Origin: Ilumatobacteraceae bacterium
GTDB lineage: Bacteria; Actinomycetota; Acidimicrobiia; Acidimicrobiales; Ilumatobacteraceae
Direction of reading: 5' to 3'
DNA length: 11,998 nucleotides
Assembly: GCA_016650435.1 (NCBI GenBank)
Contig: JAENVT010000089.1
Location: forward strand, 1-11,998
Of the stretch, positions 7,198 to 11,998 are shown piece after piece. A program made the translations under genes and the position numbers. How positions within the stretch are numbered: position 1 is the first letter of the stretch; each line of letters opens with the position of its first letter. A model generated the notes under the pieces. The model ran no database searches and was not told the DNA's origin. It saw only the letters and a program-made list of their open reading frames with translations.

Positions 7198-7262
7198 ATT
7201 GGGGAGCAAGCCCCAATTTCACCAATCCATATCATTTAGGCCGTGTCACATAGGGGAACAAC
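7198..7262 (+). promoter_or_regulatory. Citrate synthase upstream region with perfect inverted repeat
   Basis: ATTGGGG (7198-7204) and CCCCAAT (7211-7217) form a perfect 7-bp inverted repeat around a 6-base spacer. It lies in the divergent region between the DinB gene and citrate synthase. It could be a dimeric regulator's operator or a hairpin in the leader. A weak -10-like TATCAT lies at 7230-7235 without a recognisable -35. The ribosome site AGGGGA (7252-7257) stands five bases before the citrate synthase ATG and supports that start. The repeat is directly visible; its function is inferred. Confidence 0.5.
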
Positions 7263-8531
<1,269 letters not shown>

Positions 8532-8563
8532 CGCGACGTAGCAATCTGGGAGTCGACGTATCT

Positions 8564-8582
8564 GACCCATCGACGATGGGTC
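8564..8582 (+). terminator. Probable hairpin terminator after citrate synthase
   Basis: GACCCATC and GATGGGTC form an 8-bp perfect stem with a GAC loop, 33 bases after the citrate synthase stop. No T-run follows. Such U-less hairpins are often proposed as terminators in high-GC actinobacteria. The stem is certain; the function is inferred. Confidence 0.5.
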
Positions 8583-8881
8583 TAGAGGGGCGTGAACAAT
8601 CCCAACACCACGAAGCGATCGATTTGCCGAACCGTGTCGCGTTGCCGTGCGGCTGTGAGCTCGATGTTCGCGCTGGACAGGTTTGACGTGCCGACGTCTT
8701 CGATGCCGCGAGGATCGCGGAGCCGCGAGCGGCGCTAGTCGAATACGGCGCCGATCGCCGGTCGGTTGCCTTGAATCAATTGTCTGTGCGAGCAGATAAA
8801 TGTTCCGCGCCTTTGTGCGCTCGCGCAAAACCCGGGAAGCCCCGGAACTCGCGTCGCCGCTTCCGATCTCGCGGTGTCGGA
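8583..8881. other. Intergenic region with GC-rich hairpins
   Basis: About 300 bases between two converging genes, with no convincing protein. Visible structure: CCGCGA-GGA-TCGCGG (8706-8720), GCCG-CGAG-CGGC (8722-8733), a direct repeat of GCCGCGAG (8705-8712 and 8722-8729), and TTTGTGC-GCTC-GCGCAAA (8812-8829, one G-T pair). The last lies about 53 bases past the stop of the small minus-strand gene and may help end its transcript. A structured RNA or degraded sequence are alternatives. No known RNA family was recognised. Confidence 0.35.
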
Positions 8882-9157
8882 CTAGCCGAAGACCTTCATG
8901 ATCGTAGGCAGCGCATCTGCGATCGTGAGGACTGGGATTGTTTCAAAGTCCATCCACTGTTGATAGTGCAACGCGTCTTCATAGCTCTGCTGCATTGAAT
9001 CGTTCTCGCTGATGATCAAGCCACCGCGACCATCAGCTGCGACGTAGTGCGCGATCTCGCCCGCACCCGGTCCCCGCTCGGCGAAGACCGCCAGTAACGC
9101 TTTCACTGAATCCGGCGACTGTTCGCCTTTGAACTTGTACCGAGTTGCGAAAAGCAC
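8882..9157 (-). CDS. Small DUF3303-like protein
   Basis: A 91-residue protein that resembles the DUF3303 family of small alpha/beta (dimeric-barrel-like) proteins of unknown function. It has an N-terminal strand LFATRYKFKG, then GEIAHYVAADGRGGLIISEND (split over residues 33-53) and QWMDFETIPVLTI (67-79). The GTG at 9157 is chosen as start because AAGGAG lies nine bases upstream, an ideal distance, and the protein then begins MLFATRYKF as in relatives. An ATG at 9166 would add three residues, but the AAGGAG touches it directly. No signal peptide or membrane segment is seen. It is monocistronic as far as the window shows, with about 210 bases back to the GNAT gene. The function is unknown. Confidence 0.82.
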   Translation of the reverse strand: MLFATRYKFKGEQSPDSVKALLAVFAERGPGAGEIAHYVAADGRGGLIISENDSMQQSYEDALHYQQWMDFETIPVLTIADALPTIMKVFG

Positions 9158-9166
9158 GGCTGCCAT

Positions 9167-9172
9167 CTCCTT
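9167..9172 (-). promoter_or_regulatory. Ribosome binding site that decides the DUF3303-like start
   Basis: AAGGAG on the minus strand directly abuts an ATG (9164-9166), too close to serve it, but lies nine bases from the in-frame GTG (9155-9157). The spacing favours the GTG as the real start. Confidence 0.6.
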
Positions 9173-9314
9173 GTGAATGTGTGATTCTGGATCCGTAACC
9201 TACTCCACGTACAGCGACGCCGAGACCGGCGCTCGGTGGCATGCGGCGAAAGGGCCCGCGGGCGTCAGTCGCCGCGAGGTCCAAAGATTTAGCGTGCGTT
9301 CTCTGTCCAGCGCG

Positions 9315-9330
9315 ACGATTTGCCAATCGT
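9315..9330 (-). terminator. Possible hairpin downstream of the GNAT gene
   Basis: ACGATT and AATCGT form a 6-bp stem around a 4-base loop (TGCC on the plus strand), about 40 bases after the stop of the minus-strand GNAT gene. There is no T-run. It could be a weak terminator or chance. The rest of the 9173-9369 gap shows no gene. Confidence 0.25.
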
Positions 9331-9369
9331 GGTACGACGATGCCTCTCTGATCGCCGGTACTGAGCCAG

Positions 9370-9873
9370 TCACGCAATCTCCGGTTCAGCCGGATATTTC
9401 GTACCTTGTCTGTCCAACTTCATCTCGAACCATGCGTCGCGACCGAACGTTCCCGACTCGAAGTGTGTCTGGGTGAAGCCGCATCGCATGTAGAACTCGA
9501 CCACGTCCGTCCACTGAGCGGAGGTCTCCAGAACGACGCGCGACATGCCCCAACTGCGCGCCGTCGCCACCAGATCCGCAACCAGTCGGCGGCCCAAGCC
9601 GGTTCGGCGGAATGCAGGTGCAACTGACATTCGCACGATCTCCGCCGTCGTGTCATCGCGCCGAGTCACCGTGCCGGTGCCGACCACGCCGGCACCGGCA
9701 CTCGCAACCAGGACTCTCCCGGCTGCGGCCGTCGCGGCGAGGTCGTCGAGATCCGAATTCAAGGTCGGATCGACCGATCCCCAGTGCTCCCCCAGGCCAG
9801 CCAAGATCAGCGAACGAACCGCCTCCTGTTCGCCTGCTCGCAGATCGTGAACATCGACGCTCGCCAAGTCCAT
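9370..9873 (-). CDS. GNAT-family N-acetyltransferase
   Basis: A 167-residue single-domain GNAT acetyltransferase, which would transfer acetyl from acetyl-CoA to an amine of an unknown substrate. The acetyl-CoA-binding motif is VAPAFRRTGLGRRL (residues 84-97), with R89-x-x-G92-x-G94 after the strand EIVRMSV. A later motif, VVLETSAQWTDVVEFYMRCGF (split over 113-133), carries Tyr128, the usual general-acid position. ATG at 9873 gives a family-like length; the ribosome site is weak. It is divergent from the molybdopterin oxidoreductase, with 128 bases between the two starts. Neighbours do not point to a substrate. Confidence 0.9.
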   Translation of the reverse strand: MDLASVDVHDLRAGEQEAVRSLILAGLGEHWGSVDPTLNSDLDDLAATAAAGRVLVASAGAGVVGTGTVTRRDDTTAEIVRMSVAPAFRRTGLGRRLVADLVATARSWGMSRVVLETSAQWTDVVEFYMRCGFTQTHFESGTFGRDAWFEMKLDRQGTKYPAEPEIA

Positions 9874-9968
9874 CCCGACATCTTGATCGAAACTCGAGGG
9901 TCGAAGGATCTGCAGAAACCGGCATCACCTGCCACCCACACACCACCCCGGCGTCCGTAGGGTGCGCA

Positions 9969-9974
9969 TATAAG
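9969..9974 (+). promoter_or_regulatory. Possible -10 element of the molybdopterin oxidoreductase gene
   Basis: TATAAG stands 27 bases before the ATG at 10002, in an otherwise GC-rich divergent spacer. No matching -35 hexamer was found at the usual distance, so this is only a tentative promoter. Confidence 0.25.
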
Positions 9975-10001
9975 TTTCTCGATCCTTGGAAAAGAAGCAA
10001 C

Positions 10002-11606
10002 ATGACCGAGTCGTCAGCCGCCTCGTCAACAGAATCTTCGAGCCTCAGATCTCAGGCGACGACCACGCCGCGGCTGTTCGCCACACTGGCTGGCCTTGTC
10101 GCGGGAGCTGTGGCCGTCACGATCGGAATGCTCGTCGCCGGCGTCATTGACGTCGTCTCGCCCATCGACGCCGTCGGGAGCGAGTTCATCGATCGAGTGC
10201 CACCATGGCTGAAGCGCCTCGCTATCCGATGGTTCGGCACGAGCGACAAGTTGGCGTTGCGCACCGGGATCATTGTCATCCTCGGAATCGCTGCACTGGT
10301 TGTCGGCTACTTCGCGGTCCGCCGCAAGATCGTCGGCGCGATCGGAATTGCAGCATTCGGAGTGGTCGGCGCACTCGCCGCGTGGCACCGCCCTGGCGAG
10401 TCCATCAGTGCGGCACTGCCATCTGTGCTCGGTGCAGCGGTCGGCATTCCACTGCTCATCTGGCTAGTCCACCCATCGAGTTCCGGCATCGAGACGCCGG
10501 GGCCGTCGCGGGCGCCACTCGGCTGGGATCGTCGACGGTTCCTCGTCTCGACAGGTTCGGCAGCGGCAGCGGCGATCGTTGCCGGTGGCATTGCCCAGGT
10601 TCTGGAAACGCGGCGCATCCAAGCGATTCGCCAAGCGATACCGGATTCGCTGCCTCCAGTCGTCGCACCGAACGGCGGCATCAGCCCGAGCACCATCGCC
10701 ATACCGGATGGTGCAACGGTGAGCCCGGTCACACCGTTCATAACGCCGAATGGCGACTTCTATCGCATCGACACTGCACTGACGTTCCCGCGGATGTACC
10801 TGCCGCAATGGAAGGTCGACATCAGCGGCATGGTCGACAAGCCGCTGTCGCTGAGCTACGACGACCTGCTGGCCCGCCCGCAGGTCGAGCGCATCGTCAC
10901 GCTCTGTTGCGTCTCGAACGAAGTCGGCGGCGAGTACATCTCCAACGCTTCGTTCCAAGGAGTGATGCTCGCCGACCTGCTCAACGAAGCAGGGGTACAG
11001 ACGAACGCTCAGCAGGTCTTCAGCACCAGCCTCGACGGCTGGACCTGCGGATTTCCCGTCGAGATCGCACTCGACGGTCGTGACGCGATGATCGCGTTGG
11101 GGATGAACGGCGAGCCGCTACCGCTCGAGCACGGCTTCCCCGCCCGACTCGTTGTGCCTGGGCTGTACGGCTATGTGAGCGCGACCAAGTGGCTGAGCAA
11201 GATCGAGCTCAACCGATGGGACGACGCAGAGGGATTCTGGGTGCCGCGTGGCTGGGCGCGCGACGCGCCGATCAAGACCCAATCACGTATCGACGTGCCG
11301 CGCGACGGCGAAAAGGTTGCCGCCGGCGCGACCAAGATTGCGGGGATCGCCTGGGCCCAACACCGCGGCGTCGCAAAGGTCGAGGTACGAATCGACAATG
11401 GCCAGTGGCAAGAGGCTCGCCTTGGCAGCGACGTCACCAACGATGCATGGCGCCAGTGGGTGCTGGATTGGAATCCCAAGCCCGGCAAGTACGTCGTCCA
11501 AGTTCGGGCGACAGACAAAGACGGCAACACACAGACCGAAAATGTCGCCCCGCCCGATCCCGACGGTGCGACCGGCTACCACACCCGCACGGTGAAGGTC
11601 GCGTAG
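10002..11606 (+). CDS. Membrane-anchored molybdopterin oxidoreductase, sulfite oxidase fold
   Basis: A 534-residue protein with an N-terminal membrane domain and an extracytoplasmic molybdenum domain. Hydrophobic segments lie at about 25-48, 88-106, 110-127 and 137-157. A Tat-like DRRRFLV (176-182) precedes a fifth segment at 183-199. Arginines at 107-108 and 177-179 fit a cytoplasmic side, which puts the catalytic part outside. Residues about 255-405 form the Moco-binding domain, with the cysteine ligand Cys303 in TLCCVSNEVGG (300-310) and GFPARLVVPGLYGY (378-391). Residues about 425-534 form the Ig-like Moco dimerisation domain. No heme motif (CxxCH) is seen, so the electron acceptor is unknown; sulfite or another small oxo-acid or sulfoxide is a family-level guess. 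The ATG at 10002 follows a purine-rich GGAAAAGAAG. The frame is open from 9612, but that would overlap the GNAT gene and lacks family features. Confidence 0.92.
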   Translation: MTESSAASSTESSSLRSQATTTPRLFATLAGLVAGAVAVTIGMLVAGVIDVVSPIDAVGSEFIDRVPPWLKRLAIRWFGTSDKLALRTGIIVILGIAALVVGYFAVRRKIVGAIGIAAFGVVGALAAWHRPGESISAALPSVLGAAVGIPLLIWLVHPSSSGIETPGPSRAPLGWDRRRFLVSTGSAAAAAIVAGGIAQVLETRRIQAIRQAIPDSLPPVVAPNGGISPSTIAIPDGATVSPVTPFITPNGDFYRIDTALTFPRMYLPQWKVDISGMVDKPLSLSYDDLLARPQVERIVTLCCVSNEVGGEYISNASFQGVMLADLLNEAGVQTNAQQVFSTSLDGWTCGFPVEIALDGRDAMIALGMNGEPLPLEHGFPARLVVPGLYGYVSATKWLSKIELNRWDDAEGFWVPRGWARDAPIKTQSRIDVPRDGEKVAAGATKIAGIAWAQHRGVAKVEVRIDNGQWQEARLGSDVTNDAWRQWVLDWNPKPGKYVVQVRATDKDGNTQTENVAPPDPDGATGYHTRTVKVA

Positions 11607-11626
11607 AGGCCGCGTAGAACAGCCGT

Positions 11627-11998
11627 TTACGTCCCGACGTCGATCATGATCTTGCCGGCATTGGCGTTGGCGGCCATGTGCCGATGGGCGTCGGCAATCT
11701 GATCGAAAGGGAAGCGACTGTCGATCACGGGCTTCAGCACGCCGCTATCGAACAGCGGCAACATCTCGGCGCCGAATCGGCGGGTCACCGCGATCTTTTC
11801 CTCAATAGGACGAGCACGCAGCATGGTGCCGATCCACGACACCCGGCGACCCATCAAGGCATACACGTTGACGGGAACAGTGCTGCCTCCCATCAACCCG
11901 ACCTGGATGATGTGACCCTTCATCGCCACCGCTTGCAGGTTGCGATCGATCTCGTCACCACCAACGACATCGAGGATCGTGTCGAACCCGTCGGGCAC
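11627..11998 (-). CDS. NAD(P)H:quinone oxidoreductase, zinc-less MDR family, C-terminal part
   Basis: The C-terminal 123 codons of a medium-chain dehydrogenase/reductase; the frame runs off the right edge, so the start is missing. It contains the end of the Rossmann domain (GFDTILDVVGG, then GHIIQVGLMGG). It then has GTMLRARPIEEK and VIDSRFPFDQIADAHRHM, ending GKIMIDVG. These runs resemble the PIG3/TP53I3-type quinone oxidoreductases, which reduce quinones with NADPH. The N-terminal catalytic domain lies outside, so substrate and cofactor cannot be judged. It converges on the molybdopterin oxidoreductase, with 20 bases between the stops and no clear terminator. Confidence 0.92.
   Translation of the reverse strand: MPDGFDTILDVVGGDEIDRNLQAVAMKGHIIQVGLMGGSTVPVNVYALMGRRVSWIGTMLRARPIEEKIAVTRRFGAEMLPLFDSGVLKPVIDSRFPFDQIADAHRHMAANANAGKIMIDVGT

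Noticed and set aside
6228..7235. Minus-strand frame of 335 codons across the DinB gene and the cyclase start
   Set aside because: It is Arg- and Ser-rich, overlaps two well-supported genes in another frame and shows no domain. It does not supply a missing HTH for the cyclase.
9173..9369. Small gene or RNA in the gap before the GNAT gene
   Set aside because: No frame with coding character or ribosome site, and no tRNA-like fold; only one short hairpin, listed separately.
9612..10001. Upstream extension of the molybdopterin oxidoreductase frame by 130 codons
   Set aside because: It is antisense to the GNAT gene, low-complexity Arg/Pro/Ser-rich, and the family N-terminus fits ATG 10002.
11607..11626. 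Terminator between the converging oxidoreductase genes
   Set aside because: Only 20 bases, with no stem and no T-run; a repeated GCGTAG is too short to mean anything.

Overview
The window is GC-rich (roughly low 60s % by eye) and densely coded, with codon use that strongly favours G or C in third positions. The DUF664-type DinB protein, the accD-type acyl-CoA carboxylase beta subunit and the molybdenum oxidoreductase with an N-terminal membrane domain all suggest an actinobacterium. The lack of typical streptomycete or mycobacterial neighbours makes a less-studied lineage such as Acidimicrobiia possible. That placement is inference. No rRNA, tRNA, CRISPR array, transposase or phage gene was recognised.

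Layout, left to right. (1) 1-834 (+): the 3' end of an acyl-CoA carboxylase carboxyltransferase subunit. (2) 843-6549 (-): a tightly packed minus-strand cluster, read from right to left. It starts with a large signalling protein (LacI-type sugar-binding domain, PAS, GGDEF, EAL), followed by a D-2-hydroxyacid dehydrogenase, an amidohydrolase/lactonase and an SDR sugar dehydrogenase. Successive genes overlap by 32 bp, overlap by 4 bp, and lie 7 bp apart. (3) 6620-7114 (-): a DinB/DUF664 protein. (4) 7115-7262: a divergent regulatory region with a perfect 7-bp inverted repeat. (5) 7263-8531 (+): citrate synthase, with a hairpin just downstream. (6) 8583-8881: an intergenic stretch with GC-rich hairpins. 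(7) 8882-9157 (-): a small DUF3303-like protein. (8) 9370-9873 (-): a GNAT acetyltransferase. (9) 10002-11606 (+): a membrane-anchored sulfite-oxidase-fold molybdopterin oxidoreductase. (10) 11627-11998 (-): the 3' end of a quinone oxidoreductase.

The most interesting unit is the 843-6549 cluster. The SDR closely resembles D-xylose 1-dehydrogenase (XylB type), which oxidises an aldose to a lactone. The amidohydrolase resembles the LigI / D-galactarolactone isomerase group, which acts on lactones. The 2-hydroxyacid dehydrogenase could handle a keto- or hydroxyacid product. Together they suggest oxidative breakdown of a sugar or sugar acid. The first gene appears to sense a small ligand through a LacI-like domain that has no DNA-binding domain, and to pass the signal to cyclic-di-GMP. 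Its GGDEF site and RxxD inhibitory site are intact. Its EAL domain has lost the metal-binding Asp-Asp pair (now Gly-Gly), so it is probably a cyclase and not a phosphodiesterase. A sugar-responsive c-di-GMP enzyme in one transcription unit with the catabolic enzymes is the best candidate here for an undescribed system.
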